Part shown: positions 8,216-18,786 of the stretch, in pieces
Numbering within the stretch: position 1 is the first letter of the stretch
Layout of the letters: the number at the start of each line of letters is the position of its first letter
DNA from: Bacillus sp. 491mf
GTDB lineage: Bacteria; Bacillota; Bacilli; Bacillales; Bacillaceae_G
NCBI RefSeq assembly: GCF_900112415.1
Contig: NZ_FOLV01000014.1
Span: 42,139 to 106,138, forward strand
Direction of reading: 5' to 3'
DNA: 64,000 nucleotides
Position numbers and translations under genes: made by a program
The notes under the pieces: model-generated
The model's database searches: none
Seen by the model: only the letters and a program-made list of their open reading frames with translations
What the model was told of the DNA's origin: nothing

Positions 8216-8761
8216 ATGACTAAAGAGAAATTTCTTCAAGAATTATCGGAACATCTTAGAAAACTACCAGAAGAAGAACGAAACGATATTTTATATGATT
8301 ATAGAGAACATTTCCAATTTGGAATAGAAGAAGGGAAAACAGAGGAAGAACTTATAAAAGCGCTTGGTTCTCCTAAGGTAATTGCTAAGGAAACGTTAGC
8401 GTCTCATCGTATAGAGCAAGTGAAGCATAATCCAACCATTTTTAACGTATCAAGAGCAATTGTAGCAATTATTGGACTTAGTTTTTTAAATTTGGTTATT
8501 ATGTTAGGTCCGTTAGTAGCAATTGGTAGTCTTATTTTATCACTTTGGACAGTGAGTGTTGCATGTATATTATCACCATTACTTTTGTTAATCAAAATAG
8601 TTTTCGCCCAAATTTTTATTGTATCTGATGTATTTGTCGCTATTATACTCTTCGGCATTGGTTTACTTTTAGGGGTTGGTGCGTATTATTGTACGATTTG
8701 GTTTAAAGTACTATTTGTTAAATACGCTAATTGGAATTTAAAAGTAATTAAAGGAGAGTAG
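8216..8761 (+). CDS. DUF1700 membrane protein (HAAS domain)
   Basis: 181 residues. The N-terminal 65 residues form the HAAS/DUF1700 helical domain (FLQELSEHLRKLPEEERNDI, YDYREHF, LGSPKVIAKE), followed by three or four hydrophobic helices from about residue 75 to 165. Such proteins usually partner with PadR regulators and DUF4097 proteins and are thought to sense or transmit envelope state. Start ATG 8216 has AGGGG close upstream. The gene overlaps nothing but is separated from its neighbours by only 3-5 bases. Confidence 0.85.
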   Translation: MTKEKFLQELSEHLRKLPEEERNDILYDYREHFQFGIEEGKTEEELIKALGSPKVIAKETLASHRIEQVKHNPTIFNVSRAIVAIIGLSFLNLVIMLGPLVAIGSLILSLWTVSVACILSPLLLLIKIVFAQIFIVSDVFVAIILFGIGLLLGVGAYYCTIWFKVLFVKYANWNLKVIKGE

Positions 8762-8766
8762 ATAAG

Positions 8767-9585
8767 ATGAGGAAAGTTGTATTGATTGCGTTTGTTTGTA
8801 TTGCGATTGGGGGAATCGGTTTATTTATTACAAGCTCAGCCTTTTTTATTAAAGCTGCGAATGGAGCGGTAGAAACAAAGAAATTGGAACAGAAACAATT
8901 TAAAAATGAGCAAATTAAAAATATTCATGTTGACACAGATGTTGGAGATGTTGTCATTGAAAAAGGTCAGACTGATTTGTTTGAGGTTCGATATAGCAGT
9001 GATCAGGAAAAGCGAAAATTAAATGTAAATGAGAACGGTGAAATGCTGCAAGTGGAAGTGAAAATGAAAAAGAAACATATATTTGATTTTTCCTTTTTTT
9101 CATTTGATTTGAAAGACGATACCCTTACAATTATTGTGCCTGAACGTGTATATAATAAAATTGAAGCAGAGACAGCAGCGGGAACGATTCGTGTAGAAAA
9201 TATTCAAAGTGGAAATATATCTGCGCATTCAGCAGCTGGTGATGTGAAAATGAAGGAAATAAAAGCGCAAAATGTAAAAGTGTCATCTAGTGCGGGAGAT
9301 ATTGTTCTTCATAAAGTAGAAGGAAAAGTGCGTGCAGATTCGGCAGCAGGAAGTGTAGAGATAGCGCAGCATAATCCAGAGTATAGTGTTGAGGCGGATT
9401 CGGCAGCGGGAGATGTCAATATTAAGCTGAAGGAAATGCCGAAAGATGCTGTTGTGAAAGGCTCCGCTAATGTAGGAGAGGTACAGATTTTTGGAAAAGA
9501 AAATAAAGAAATAACTTTAGGTAACGGAAAGGTGCAGATTAAAGGGAAAACATCAGCGGGCTCTATAAAAATCGAGGTGGATTAA
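8767..9585 (+). CDS. DUF4097 beta-helix envelope protein
   Basis: 272 residues: an N-terminal hydrophobic segment (residues 5-27), then a DUF4097 right-handed beta-helix made of short repeats (ETAAGTIRVENI, HSAAGDVKMKEI, SSAGDIVLHKV, DSAAGSVEIAQ, DSAAGDVNIKL). It resembles the extracytoplasmic region of LiaG-type proteins. Predicted membrane-anchored with the helix outside. Third gene of the PadR operon and followed at once by a strong terminator. Molecular function unknown. Confidence 0.82.
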   Translation: MRKVVLIAFVCIAIGGIGLFITSSAFFIKAANGAVETKKLEQKQFKNEQIKNIHVDTDVGDVVIEKGQTDLFEVRYSSDQEKRKLNVNENGEMLQVEVKMKKKHIFDFSFFSFDLKDDTLTIIVPERVYNKIEAETAAGTIRVENIQSGNISAHSAAGDVKMKEIKAQNVKVSSSAGDIVLHKVEGKVRADSAAGSVEIAQHNPEYSVEADSAAGDVNIKLKEMPKDAVVKGSANVGEVQIFGKENKEITLGNGKVQIKGKTSAGSIKIEVD

Positions 9586-9613
9586 AAAACAGACCAAATT
9601 TGGTCTGTTTTTT
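9584..9613. terminator. Bidirectional terminator, DUF4097 gene/lexA
   Basis: Perfect 30-base palindrome with A-run and T-run ends around CAGACCAAATTTGGTCTG. It serves the convergent DUF4097 and lexA genes; the lexA stop codon lies in its last bases. Confidence 0.9.
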
Positions 9614-10232
9614 AATGTAAATGACGATATACACCAATTACTTTTCCGATAACAGAAACGTTATCTAAAATAATAGGTTCTAAAGAAGAGTTTTCTGGCT
9701 GTAAGCGGAAATAATCTTTTTCTTTGTAAAAACGTTTTACCGTAGCTTCATTATCGTCTGTTAAAGCTACAACGATTTCACCATTGTATGCAGATTGCTG
9801 CTGGCGAACAACAACTAAGTCTCCATCGAAAATTCCTGCTTCAATCATACTGTCTCCAGAAATGCGTAACATAAATACTTGATCTGAACCCGAAACGAGA
9901 TTCGCTGGAAGTGGAAAATGTTCTTCTACACTTTCAACTGCTGTAATTGGTAAACCAGCTGTAACTTTTCCGACAATCGGTACGTGAACGACTGGTTGCG
10001 TATCTGTTTGAGTAGTGTCGTCTCCTAAAATTTCAATTGCTCTCGGTTTTGTTGGATCGCGTCGAATGTATCCTTTTTCCTCTAAGCGAGATAAATGTCC
10101 GTGCACAGTAGAGCTAGAAGCAAGGCCGACTGCTTGACCGATTTCGCGTACGGAAGGTGGATAACCTTTTTCTTGTACTTTTTGTTTAATAAAGTCAAGA
10201 ATATCTTGTTGCCGTTTCGTTAACTTCTCCAT
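9612..10232 (-). CDS. lexA: LexA repressor of the SOS response
   Basis: 206-residue SOS repressor. N-terminal winged helix-turn-helix ([40 protein letters not shown]); cleavage site Ala-Gly in KVTAGLP; catalytic Ser in ISGDSM and Lys in ATVKRF. Length and sequence match Bacillus LexA. ATG 10232 has GAGGTG 8 bases upstream; the in-frame GTG at 10241 lies inside that site. Divergent from yneB-ynzC with a LexA box in the intergenic space, so it should repress both directions, itself included. Confidence 0.97.
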   Translation of the reverse strand: MEKLTKRQQDILDFIKQKVQEKGYPPSVREIGQAVGLASSSTVHGHLSRLEEKGYIRRDPTKPRAIEILGDDTTQTDTQPVVHVPIVGKVTAGLPITAVESVEEHFPLPANLVSGSDQVFMLRISGDSMIEAGIFDGDLVVVRQQQSAYNGEIVVALTDDNEATVKRFYKEKDYFRLQPENSSLEPIILDNVSVIGKVIGVYRHLH

Positions 10233-10297
10233 ATTTTTCACACCTCGTTTTCTATAAATTTTCTTATTTTTATTATAACATGCAAGAAACCATTCTA

Positions 10298-10311
10298 CAA
10301 ACGTAAGTTCG
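10298..10311. promoter_or_regulatory. LexA (SOS) box
   Basis: CAAACGTAAGTTCG matches the Gram-positive consensus CGAAC-N4-GTTCG with one mismatch. It sits between the divergent lexA and yneB genes; GTTCGAAC overlaps its right half. Confidence 0.8.
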
Positions 10312-10339
10312 AACGAAAGCTGGATTTGTGATACACTAA

Positions 10340-11029
<690 letters not shown>

Positions 11030-11074
11030 CTATTGTATGATAATAATCAGTTTGTAGTAGAAAGGGGATTCGAG

Positions 11075-11314
11075 ATGCTAAGTCACGAACTCATTGAACG
11101 CATTAATTTCTTAGCGAAAAAAGCTAAAGCAGAAGGTTTAACAGAAGAAGAGCAACGTGAGCGTCAATCGCTCCGTGAACAATATTTAAAAGGTTTTCGT
11201 CAAAATATGTTAAACGAATTGAAATCAATTAAAGTTGTTAACGAAGAAGGTAAAGACATTACGCCGAAGAAGTTAAAAGAATTAAAAATACAAAATAATG
11301 CAAAATTAAATTAA
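11075..11314 (+). CDS. ynzC: YnzC family protein (DUF896)
   Basis: About 79 residues, highly charged and helical, DUF896 family: [39 protein letters not shown]. Start ATG 11075 has GGGG upstream and matches the usual family length; the longer reading from 11033 adds a non-family segment. Second gene of the SOS-controlled unit after yneB. In Bacillus subtilis this operon is damage-induced; the biochemical role of YnzC is unknown. Confidence 0.88.
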   Translation: MLSHELIERINFLAKKAKAEGLTEEEQRERQSLREQYLKGFRQNMLNELKSIKVVNEEGKDITPKKLKELKIQNNAKLN

Positions 11315-11340
11315 AAGATGGGCGCAGCCCATCTTTTTTT
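11313..11340 (+). terminator. Terminator after ynzC
   Basis: Stem AAAAGATGGGC/GCCCATCTTTT with a 3-base loop and a run of seven T. Confidence 0.9.
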
Positions 11341-11359
11341 AGTTTGATAGGAAAATTTG

Positions 11360-12943
11360 TTAGGTGACAACTTTCCAATTATGATTCGTTGTCGCTTCGA
11401 TTGTTTTTCGTTCTAATATGTAATTTGCAATGAGCTCAGACATATCAATTGGTATATCTTTTATAATGGGCTTATTTTGATACATAGCATAATTTCCGCC
11501 ACCGCTTGCCCGATAATTGTTCATGACAACTTCATACTCTTGATGCAAGTGAATAGAAGACCCCTCATATTGGAGGGAAACGACTCTTTCCCCTACTGGT
11601 TTTGAAATGTTTAATATGTATGAAATGCCTTCCCACATATCGTAATTATAATGCTGCGGTTTTGGTTCGATATATGCAGGGTTTACAATGATATTTCCAT
11701 CTGTATCTAACGAGAAATATTCAGCAGTTAACTCAAGTGCCTCTTTTATATCTTTTCCTGTAACACGAACAACTTTTAATGTATTTGGATAAATATAATT
11801 CGAAACAATATCTCTCATTGTAATCTGGTTTGGAAAGCCGGAAGATTCGTTATGAAACAGACTTGTACATGAAATATCTACTCCGGATACATCTATCTGT
11901 ACTTTATTTATAAATTCGATAAAGGCGCAATCTTGTAAGCGAGTTTGCATCGCATCGTGAATCAACATATCACCAACAATGGAGCCAATAGGTTGGTCTA
12001 ACCATTCTTGCGTTCGCTCTTCATATGTCGACACAAGTGAAAGCACCTTCTCATCTGCTGGAATACCTTCAATAGGTAATAATTCAGAATGACATTCTTC
12101 AATCATCCACTGATTTTGATTCTTTGTTAAAGTGACATGGACTTTCCCTAATGAACGGCCATTAGATCCAGTTTGTAGGACAGTTACACCATTTACTTTT
12201 GTATGAGCAATATAGCGATGTTGATGCCCCGTTAATAAAATATCAATTCCTTCAATTTCTTGACACATTGCATATCCTTGATTTTCACCTGTTAAAATCT
12301 CTGTTGGTTCTCCGGTTTGTAAGTCACGTTCAAAACCGCCGTGGTAGGCTACAATGAGTAAATGTGGTTGTTCATGCTCTTTAATATAGGAAACCCACTG
12401 CTTTGTTGTTTCGAGTGCATTTTCGAATATTACATCTTCAATATGATGAGGCTGTTCCCAATTTGGAATGTAATGCGTTGTTACTCCTAAAACAGCAATT
12501 TTTATATCTGGATGTATATGTTTAATTATATATGGCTTTCCAAAGTAAGGTTCCCTTGTTTGTTTATTTATAATATTAGCGGCTAAATAAGGCATATTTG
12601 CATGAGCAACAGCTTTATTTAATACGTCCATTCCGTAGTTAAATTCATGATTTCCAATAATCGCTGCATCATAACCAATATGATTGGCGAGAATCGACAT
12701 TGGATTTTCTTCATTCTGCATATATTTGGCGTAGTAATAAGTAAACGGAGTTCCTTGTATGAAATCACCGTTATCAATTACGAGAACATGATCATTCTGG
12801 ATGCGTTCCTGTGCAATGCGCGTTGCGACCTTTGCTAGTCCTAGTTCTGCATTTTCGTTATTTTGATAGTGTATCGGGTAAACCGTACCATGAATATCAC
12901 TCGTTAATAAAATATTTACATTTACAATGTTGTTTTGATTCAA
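11360..12943 (-). CDS. 5'-nucleotidase / 2',3'-cyclic phosphodiesterase family metallophosphatase
   Basis: About 527 residues. N-terminal calcineurin-type metallophosphatase domain with TSDIHGTVYP, IDNGDFIQGT, IIGNHEFNYG, VAYHGG and LLTGHQHR; C-terminal 5'-nucleotidase domain ending in NNYRASGGGNY. No signal peptide or anchor, so it is a cytoplasmic relative of UshA/YfkN-type nucleotidases. TTG 12943 is preferred, since AGAAGG lies 9 bases upstream; the longer reading from 12988 adds a segment without a ribosome site. Convergent with ynzC. Exact substrate unknown. Confidence 0.87.
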   Translation of the reverse strand: MNQNNIVNVNILLTSDIHGTVYPIHYQNNENAELGLAKVATRIAQERIQNDHVLVIDNGDFIQGTPFTYYYAKYMQNEENPMSILANHIGYDAAIIGNHEFNYGMDVLNKAVAHANMPYLAANIINKQTREPYFGKPYIIKHIHPDIKIAVLGVTTHYIPNWEQPHHIEDVIFENALETTKQWVSYIKEHEQPHLLIVAYHGGFERDLQTGEPTEILTGENQGYAMCQEIEGIDILLTGHQHRYIAHTKVNGVTVLQTGSNGRSLGKVHVTLTKNQNQWMIEECHSELLPIEGIPADEKVLSLVSTYEERTQEWLDQPIGSIVGDMLIHDAMQTRLQDCAFIEFINKVQIDVSGVDISCTSLFHNESSGFPNQITMRDIVSNYIYPNTLKVVRVTGKDIKEALELTAEYFSLDTDGNIIVNPAYIEPKPQHYNYDMWEGISYILNISKPVGERVVSLQYEGSSIHLHQEYEVVMNNYRASGGGNYAMYQNKPIIKDIPIDMSELIANYILERKTIEATTNHNWKVVT

Positions 12944-13068
12944 TGTTATCAACCTTCTTTTATATAATCCTTCTGCAGGGAATATCACAGTTTGTTTTCA
13001 TGTGTATTATCTACATTTGAAGTAAACATATATGCAACTGCGACTTTAGAAATTTTTATCTTTTCATG

Positions 13069-13099
13069 TTGACTCTCACGTTACGTTATACTTTATTGT
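13069..13099 (+). promoter_or_regulatory. MerR-type promoter with long spacer
   Basis: TTGACT at 13069-13074 and TATTGT at 13094-13099 are 19 bases apart, with a partly dyadic CTCACGTTACGTTATAC between. A long spacer with a central dyad is the hallmark of promoters twisted open by MerR activators. Autoregulation is inferred. Confidence 0.45.
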
Positions 13100-13122
13100 A
13101 TGAATTAAGGGAGGGAAAAACA

Positions 13123-13857
13123 ATGACAATGAAAGTAAAAGAAGTTGCAGATTTAGTTGGTATTAGTGTGCGCACACTACATCATTATGATGAAATTGGG
13201 TTATTAGCCCCAGAGGAGACGACCGAATCTGGTTATCGCCTTTATTCCGATGATAATCTGGAGACGTTGCAACAAATTCTATTTTTTAAAGAACTTGGCT
13301 TCCCTTTAAAGAAAATTAAAGAAATTATCGATAATCCTTCATTTGATCGACAAGAGGCACTTGTTTTGCATCGTAAAATGTTGCTTGAGAAGCGCTCTAG
13401 ATTAGACAAAGTGATTGCGACAATTGATAAGACGATTCAACACTCGAAAGGGGAAATTCAAATGACAAACAAAGAAAAATTTGAGGGGTTTGATTTTAGT
13501 CAAAATCCGTATGAGCAAGAAGCGCGTGAAAGGTGGGGAAATGAAGCGGTTGATAAGGCTAATAAAGCAGCGAGCAGTATGACGAAAGAGAAACAAGAAG
13601 AATATAATGCGATTTATAGAAAGCTTGCAACGCTTCGTAATGATTCACCTGAATCAGAACAGGCTCAAGAAGCAATTCAAGAATGGTATAACTATTTACA
13701 GAACTTTGGTCATTACTCATTGGATGCGTTTAAAGGTTTAGGACAAATGTATGTCGATGATGAACGATTTACAAAGAATATTGATCAATTCGGTGAAGGA
13801 TTAGCGAAGTTTATGTGTGATGCGATGGCAGTGTATGCAGATCGTAATAAGAAGTAA
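13123..13857 (+). CDS. MerR family regulator with TipAS drug-binding domain
   Basis: 244 residues: N-terminal MerR DNA-binding domain ([30 protein letters not shown]), a coiled coil ([20 protein letters not shown]) and a C-terminal TipAS domain (about 105-240) that in TipA and Mta binds thiopeptides or other hydrophobic drugs. Start ATG 13123 has GGGAGGG 6 bases upstream. No pump gene follows; a terminator closes the transcript, so its targets apart from itself must lie elsewhere. Close to Mta of Bacillus subtilis. Confidence 0.9.
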   Translation: MTMKVKEVADLVGISVRTLHHYDEIGLLAPEETTESGYRLYSDDNLETLQQILFFKELGFPLKKIKEIIDNPSFDRQEALVLHRKMLLEKRSRLDKVIATIDKTIQHSKGEIQMTNKEKFEGFDFSQNPYEQEARERWGNEAVDKANKAASSMTKEKQEEYNAIYRKLATLRNDSPESEQAQEAIQEWYNYLQNFGHYSLDAFKGLGQMYVDDERFTKNIDQFGEGLAKFMCDAMAVYADRNKK

Positions 13858-13875
13858 CATGTACGCTTGTAATTG

Positions 13876-13914
13876 AAAAGGCTCTACTCTCCAAATGGAG
13901 AATAGAGCTTTTTC
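13876..13914 (+). terminator. Terminator after merR
   Basis: GCTCTACTCTCCA pairs with TGGAGAATAGAGC (one mismatch), flanked by A-run and T-run. Confidence 0.85.
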
Positions 13915-13946
13915 TGTGAAATACGTAAAAGTCGGACTGTGTAGTT

Positions 13947-14387
13947 GTGAGTTGTTTAAGCATTTTATCTACTAAAAAGCGTTTTAGATTAGAGGGAATT
14001 GGTAACTGTGATGTAGCTAATATTCGTAAAGAACCTAATGTAAATGCACCTATTATGCGTCAAGCTACAAAAGGAGAAGGGCATACGTATTATGAATGGC
14101 ATTATGACGGCTCTCATTTTTGGTACAAAGTATTAGAAGAAAATTGGTTACGTGATGATGTCGCTTCAATTAATAAAGATCGCAAGTCAACAGGTGTTGT
14201 ATGGGTCAATGCAACTGATGTTAACTTGCGAAAAGGTGCAAGTACAGGTGACGCTGTTATCAATAAAATTACCAAGCGTTCCGCTTATGATGTTCATTAT
14301 CGTTATGAAAATTGGATTTATGTAACGGGTGAAGGTGTGGAAGGTTGGATGTATTTTGATGAGTCTTATGTAAATTGGTTGAGATAA
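13947..14387 (+). pseudogene. SH3-domain protein, probably 5'-truncated
   Basis: The frame encodes two bacterial SH3 repeats (VANIRKEPNVNAPIMRQATK with FWYKVLEENWLRDD, then VNATDVNLRKGASTGDAVIN with YENWIYVTGEGVEGW). Such repeats form the C-terminal cell-wall-binding part of amidases, endolysins and secreted toxins. No signal peptide, no catalytic domain and no ribosome binding site before the GTG at 13947, which follows closely on the previous terminator. Most likely the 3' remnant of a wall hydrolase gene; a small intracellular SH3 protein cannot be excluded. Confidence 0.6.
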
Positions 14388-14404
14388 TAAAATAGTCAGC
14401 TCTA

Positions 14405-14459
14405 ATTAAAGTGCACCTCCAATTGTTAGACTGTGTCTAGCAATTGGGATGCACTTCAG
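14405..14459. repeat. Hairpin repeat, copy 1
   Basis: GTGCACCTCCAATTGTTAGA pairs with TCTAGCAATTGGGATGCAC across a 5-base loop. A close copy lies at 56378-56433. It may terminate the preceding frame; its recurrence at unrelated loci marks it as a dispersed element. Confidence 0.7.
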
Positions 14460-14479
14460 TGTACGGTGACCCCATTCAG

Positions 14480-14875
14480 CTACTTTTGCTTTACTTGTAT
14501 GTCTAACGTTCCATCTTGACGAACAGATTTAATAACAATATCTATTGTACCTTTACCTTTACCTTCAAAATAACCAAATATAACCACTTTTTGCATTTTT
14601 TTATTATTATCTTGATAATTTAAAGTTAAACTATTTTCTCCTACATCTTTTAAATAAATTTTAGTTTTATATTGTTTATTAGAATTAATAGTAGGTATTG
14701 TAATTTGTTTAGTTTTCCCACCATCAATAATTATAAGATTCTTAATATCTTGATCTGATTTGTTAGTAATTGTAATATCAAAACCATGATTAAAAAATAC
14801 AAAATACAATATTCCTATAGTCGAGATAGTTAATACTACTAAAATCGTATAAAACCATTTGTTTTTTTTCATCAT
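14480..14875 (-). CDS. Small membrane-anchored protein of unknown function
   Basis: 131 residues: a short basic N-terminus (MMKKNKWF), one hydrophobic helix at about residues 9-29, and a beta-rich outside domain (FDITITNKSDQDIKNLIIID ... KIYLKDVGENSLTLNYQ) looking like a small Ig/OB-type sandwich. No recognised family. Either of two adjacent ATG codons could start it; AAGAAAAGAG lies upstream. It follows the frameshifted DUF6973 gene by about 45 bases and may be co-transcribed, possibly as an accessory or immunity-like partner; that is speculation. Confidence 0.6.
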   Translation of the reverse strand: MMKKNKWFYTILVVLTISTIGILYFVFFNHGFDITITNKSDQDIKNLIIIDGGKTKQITIPTINSNKQYKTKIYLKDVGENSLTLNYQDNNKKMQKVVIFGYFEGKGKGTIDIVIKSVRQDGTLDIQVKQK

Positions 14876-14919
14876 TTAAACTCTTTTCTTGTTTGTAATT
14901 TTAAAAGATAAAAAGGAAT

Positions 14920-15507
14920 TTAATACCAAATAGGTACTAAATCTCCATTTCCACCAAATACTCTAAAATAACCCCATCTTGCTAATTGTCTTAATTTATC
15001 ATGGCCCTCACCAGCGTGTGCTCTTCCGACAGCATTATTGTGTAAATCCATCTTCTTATCATTTCCGCTACTAGTTGATTCATGGGCAGTAGCGAATTCA
15101 GCAGCTATACCTTGTCCAAGTCGATGCGCCATGTGTTCGTTCCAGTGAGCATGTCTAAAAGCATCTTGATGATCCCACAGACCGTCATCATGTGGATACA
15201 TTTGTCTTGACATAGTTAATGCCCAATTCTTTGTTTCATTAACTGTAGGTACTGCCCATGGATACTTCTTAACCAAGTATAGTTCTGCAAGTGTTAACTT
15301 TGGATAATAATAGCTGTACCTAACTTTAGAGCCATTACCATTTTCTTCAGATATTTCAAGTGCTTTATCAAAAATTTGTACAGTTTTATCCTCATCTGAT
15401 TTTGTGGAATTATTGACATCTTCTATATAGTCTAATAATTGATTAACATCCCCTTTGATATTTCATACTTTCAAAAAAAATTTATATTCAGAATATACTT
15501 TTTTCAA
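14920..15507 (-). pseudogene. DUF6973-domain protein, frameshifted near its start
   Basis: The C-terminal half carries the DUF6973 pattern: DAFRHAHWNEHMA, FATAHES, MDLHNNAVGRAHAG. This domain is common as the C-terminal module of secreted or polymorphic-toxin-like proteins. Coding similarity continues upstream of the first Met in frame (LTLAELYLVKKYPWAVPTVN is the real domain start) back to a TGA at 15463-15465. A start with ribosome site exists further up (TTG at 15505-15507 after GGGGGA) but in a different frame, and an A8 run at 15473-15480 is a likely slip site. So either a frameshift mutation or a sequencing error. Confidence 0.65.
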
Positions 15508-15594
15508 GTGAAATCCCCCTTTTTTGATAAAAAAGTATTTTTTTAGCAAAATATGAACAAAAACTATTGATTTGAATCAATTTATGTAAGGGAA

Positions 15595-15684
15595 ATGACA
15601 AAAGAAGAGGTTGAAGCGTTTAGATACTTAGAAGATACCTTTTCACAAGATTTAATGAATAAAGTAGAAAGCTCTCTCATGTGA
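15595..15684 (+). pseudogene. 29-residue coding remnant
   Basis: Short frame reading MTKEEVEAFRYLEDTFSQDL..., helical in character, preceded by TAAGGGAA and followed by a terminator. It looks like the 3' end of a lost gene rather than a complete one. Low certainty. Confidence 0.3.
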
Positions 15685-15700
15685 GAAGGGCTCTTTTTAT
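15666..15700. terminator. Terminator hairpin
   Basis: AAAGCTCTCTCA pairs imperfectly with GAGAAGGGCTCTTT, followed by a T-run; it lies between the remnant at 15595 and the convergent remnant at 15700. Confidence 0.6.
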
Positions 15701-16017
15701 TATTTATTCATTTTATTCACCGCTTTATTCAATTGGCGTTCATTTGCTAAAGTAGCTTCATTTGTTGTTTTATCAACGCCACGGTAGTTGTATTTTGAGT
15801 TTTGCCAGAAGTCAAAAGCAAAATCCTTCATTGCTTTTTCTTTCGTATTTCTCTCAACTACTTGAGATTTAAAAATATTTGTAAGCATATACTCATGATT
15901 AGATAAGTCTTTAATATAGTTTTTATTCTTGTACTCTTTTATGATGTCATTTCCAAATGTTTTAACTTCATCGTCAGCTGGTTTATAATCATGTACATAT
16001 CGATCGATTATGCCAAT
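15700..16017 (-). pseudogene. C-terminal fragment of an unknown protein
   Basis: An open frame of about 105 codons with no start codon at its open end (a stop lies at 16018-16020). The text DDEVKTFGNDIIKEYKNKNY ... FAFDFWQNSKYNYRGVDKTT has normal amino-acid composition and helical periodicity, so it was coding. No family recognised. It is part of a stretch of gene remnants between the merR and tkt genes. Confidence 0.5.
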
Positions 16018-16681
16018 TTATTTCACGTCATATACTCAAATTGCATATTTTTCGACTTGGTGTAGGAGATGACGATAAAAAGCTACTCCTATTTTTTTAT
16101 ACACATATGTTATTAATAGAAGAAAACAAAATAGCATAGGATAAAGTCTAGTAGGGAATGAGATTTTATCTACAATTTGTAAGTTACAGTTTGCGACGCG
16201 AAGGCACTTAATGCTTGTACATGATAGGGGTGGTATTAGAAAAGAAAATCGAATACTAAAAGAATTAGAACGATACGTAGATGTAACGGTTGTGTTGAAA
16301 TCATCTGAATATTAGGTGTATTGAAAAACCTATAGAATTTCGTTGTGGTGGAGAAAATATTTGCATTATTTCAGGTGTAATGTTTAAAGATAATAATGGC
16401 TTACATGTAAGGATTATTTGCAGTAAAACATGATTTGTTTGTTAGAGTTTTTGTTATGCAGGACATATTTTAATTTGACCACATTCTTTTAAAAAAACGT
16501 GAAAACCTAAAAAAGTATAGCAGATTGAAACCCTATACATTGTGGAAATTAGTACGTTTTTTGAACAAAATTCGAAAAAACATCAACATATTTGTCGATA
16601 CATGTTGTATAATCTTGCAAGGAAAGATATCATATAGAGGTGTAAAACGTTAACTTTAATATAAGCGAAGGGAAGAATAGC
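16018..16681. other. Intergenic region with decayed coding text and tkt promoter
   Basis: Two short overlapping plus-strand remnants are readable: 16211-16315 (MLVHDRGGIRKENRILKELE...) and, in another frame, 16296-16433 (IEKPIEFRCGGENICIIS...). Both lack start signals and look like parts of one broken gene. Near tkt, TATAAT at 16608-16613 is a good -10 box about 70 bases before the ATG, though no strong -35 is evident. Confidence 0.5.
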
Positions 16682-18682
16682 ATGACACATTCAATCGAAC
16701 AACTTTCTATCAACACGATTCGCACATTATCCATTGATGCGATTGAAAAATCAAACTCTGGTCATCCAGGAATGCCAATGGGTGCAGCACCAATGGCGTA
16801 TACATTATGGACGAAATTTATGAAACATAATCCAAAGAACCCAACGTGGTTTAACCGTGATCGTTTCGTATTATCTGCAGGTCATGGTTCAATGTTACTA
16901 TATAGCTTACTGCATCTAGCTGGTTATGACGTAACAATCGATGATTTAAAGAGTTTCCGTCAATGGGGAAGTAAAACACCAGGTCACCCTGAGTTCGGTC
17001 ACACACCAGGTGTAGACGCAACAACAGGTCCACTTGGACAAGGTATTTCAACAGCTGTTGGTATGGCGATGGCTGAAAGACATTTAGCGGCGAAATACAA
17101 TCGTGATGAGTATAATGTTGTTGATCACTATACATACGCAATTTGCGGTGATGGAGACTTAATGGAAGGCGTTTCTTCTGAAGCATCTTCATTAGCAGCT
17201 CATTTAGGATTAGGTCGTCTAGTTGTGCTATATGATTCTAATGATATTTCATTAGATGGCGATTTAAATCGTTCTTTCTCTGAAAGTGTAGAAGATCGTT
17301 ATAAAGCATACGGCTGGCAAGTAATCCGTGTTGAAGATGGAAACGATATCGAGGCAATTGCGAAAGCACTTGAAGAAGCAAAAGCTGACGAAAAACGTCC
17401 AACATTAATCGAAGTAAGAACAACAATCGGATTTGGTTCACCAAACAAATCTGGAAAATCAGCTTCACATGGTTCTCCGCTTGGCGTGGAAGAAACGAAG
17501 TTAACAAAAGAAGCATATACTTGGGGATATGAGCAAGACTTCCATGTACCAGAAGAAGTGTATGAAAACTTCCGTAAAACAGTACAAGATGCTGGTGAAT
17601 CAGCGCAAGCTGAATGGAATGAAATGCATGATGCGTATGTAAAAGCATACCCAGAATTAGCATCTGAACTGCAAGCAGCAGTGAAAGGTCTTCTTCCAGA
17701 AGGTTGGGATAAGAACTTACCAAAATACGAAATCGGTTCAAAAACAGCAACTCGTTCATCTTCAGGACAAATTATTAATGCAATTGCTGAATCTGTACCA
17801 TCATTCTTTGGTGGATCTGCAGACCTTGCTGGTTCTAACAAAACATATATGAACAAAGAAAAAGACTTCACAAGAGAAGACTATAGCGGTAAAAATATTT
17901 GGTACGGTGTACGTGAGTTCGCAATGGGTGCAGCAATGAACGGTATCGCACTTCACGGCGGTTTAAAAACTTATGGTGGTACGTTCTTCGTATTCTCTGA
18001 CTACTTACGTCCAGCAATTCGTCTTGCTGCGTTAATGCAACTGCCGGTAACATATGTGTTCACGCATGATAGTATCGCGGTTGGAGAAGATGGACCAACG
18101 CATGAGCCAGTTGAACAGCTTGCAGCGCTTCGTGCAATGCCAAATGTAGATGTTCTTCGTCCTGCTGATGGTAACGAGTCTGTTGCAGCTTGGAAACTAG
18201 CGTTAGAATCTACAAAAACACCGACTGCATTAATCTTAACTCGTCAAGACCTTCCAACATTAGAAGGTGCAATTGAAAATACGTATGAAAAAGTTGCTAA
18301 AGGTGCATATGTAATTTCTTCAAGTAAGAAAGAAACTGCTGATGTAATCTTACTTGCAGCTGGATCTGAAGTAAGCTTAGCAATTGAAGCACAAGCAGCA
18401 TTAGCTAAAGATGGTGTTGATGCATCTGTTGTTAGCGTGCCGTCTATGGATCGCTTTGAAGCACAATCAGCTGAATATAAAGAATCTGTATTACCAAAAG
18501 CAGTAACGAAACGTTTCGCAATTGAAATGGGTGCTTCTTTCGGATGGCATCGTTACGTTGGTCTTGAAGGAGATGTATTAGGTATCGATACATTCGGTGC
18601 TTCTGCTCCTGGTGAAAAGATTATGGAAGAATACGGATTCACTGTAGAAAACGTTGTTCGCAAAGTAAAAGAAATGCTATAA
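16682..18682 (+). CDS. tkt: Transketolase
   Basis: 666-residue thiamine-diphosphate enzyme of the pentose phosphate pathway that moves two-carbon units between sugar phosphates. N-terminal half: [30 protein letters not shown], and the ThDP motif [13 protein letters not shown] ... [10 protein letters not shown]. Middle: [33 protein letters not shown]. Full length for the family with no interruption. The codon usage is that of a highly expressed gene. Followed by a terminator and then sirA and yneF, as in Bacillus subtilis. Confidence 0.98.
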   Translation: MTHSIEQLSINTIRTLSIDAIEKSNSGHPGMPMGAAPMAYTLWTKFMKHNPKNPTWFNRDRFVLSAGHGSMLLYSLLHLAGYDVTIDDLKSFRQWGSKTPGHPEFGHTPGVDATTGPLGQGISTAVGMAMAERHLAAKYNRDEYNVVDHYTYAICGDGDLMEGVSSEASSLAAHLGLGRLVVLYDSNDISLDGDLNRSFSESVEDRYKAYGWQVIRVEDGNDIEAIAKALEEAKADEKRPTLIEVRTTIGFGSPNKSGKSASHGSPLGVEETKLTKEAYTWGYEQDFHVPEEVYENFRKTVQDAGESAQAEWNEMHDAYVKAYPELASELQAAVKGLLPEGWDKNLPKYEIGSKTATRSSSGQIINAIAESVPSFFGGSADLAGSNKTYMNKEKDFTREDYSGKNIWYGVREFAMGAAMNGIALHGGLKTYGGTFFVFSDYLRPAIRLAALMQLPVTYVFTHDSIAVGEDGPTHEPVEQLAALRAMPNVDVLRPADGNESVAAWKLALESTKTPTALILTRQDLPTLEGAIENTYEKVAKGAYVISSSKKETADVILLAAGSEVSLAIEAQAALAKDGVDASVVSVPSMDRFEAQSAEYKESVLPKAVTKRFAIEMGASFGWHRYVGLEGDVLGIDTFGASAPGEKIMEEYGFTVENVVRKVKEML

Positions 18683-18692
18683 TGATTTTAGG

Positions 18693-18722
18693 AAAATCTC
18701 TCCGGCATGGAGGGATTTTTCT
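18693..18722 (+). terminator. Terminator after tkt
   Basis: AAAATCTCTCC pairs with GGAGGGATTTT around GGCAT, followed by T-rich sequence. Confidence 0.85.
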
Positions 18723-18786
18723 ATGTAAAAGAAAATATCCGTTATTTTTTGAGGTAGTAAAACTTTATTGATGGAAGTTTGCTATA

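Noticed and set aside
17238-17871. Long minus-strand open frames of 173 and 190 codons opposite tkt
   Set aside because: They are shadows of a biased coding sequence; no ribosome sites, odd composition, and tkt is certain.
16682-18682. Possible RNA genes or tRNAs around tkt and elsewhere
   Set aside because: No cloverleaf, GTTCRA arm or rRNA segments were seen in any intergenic gap of the window.
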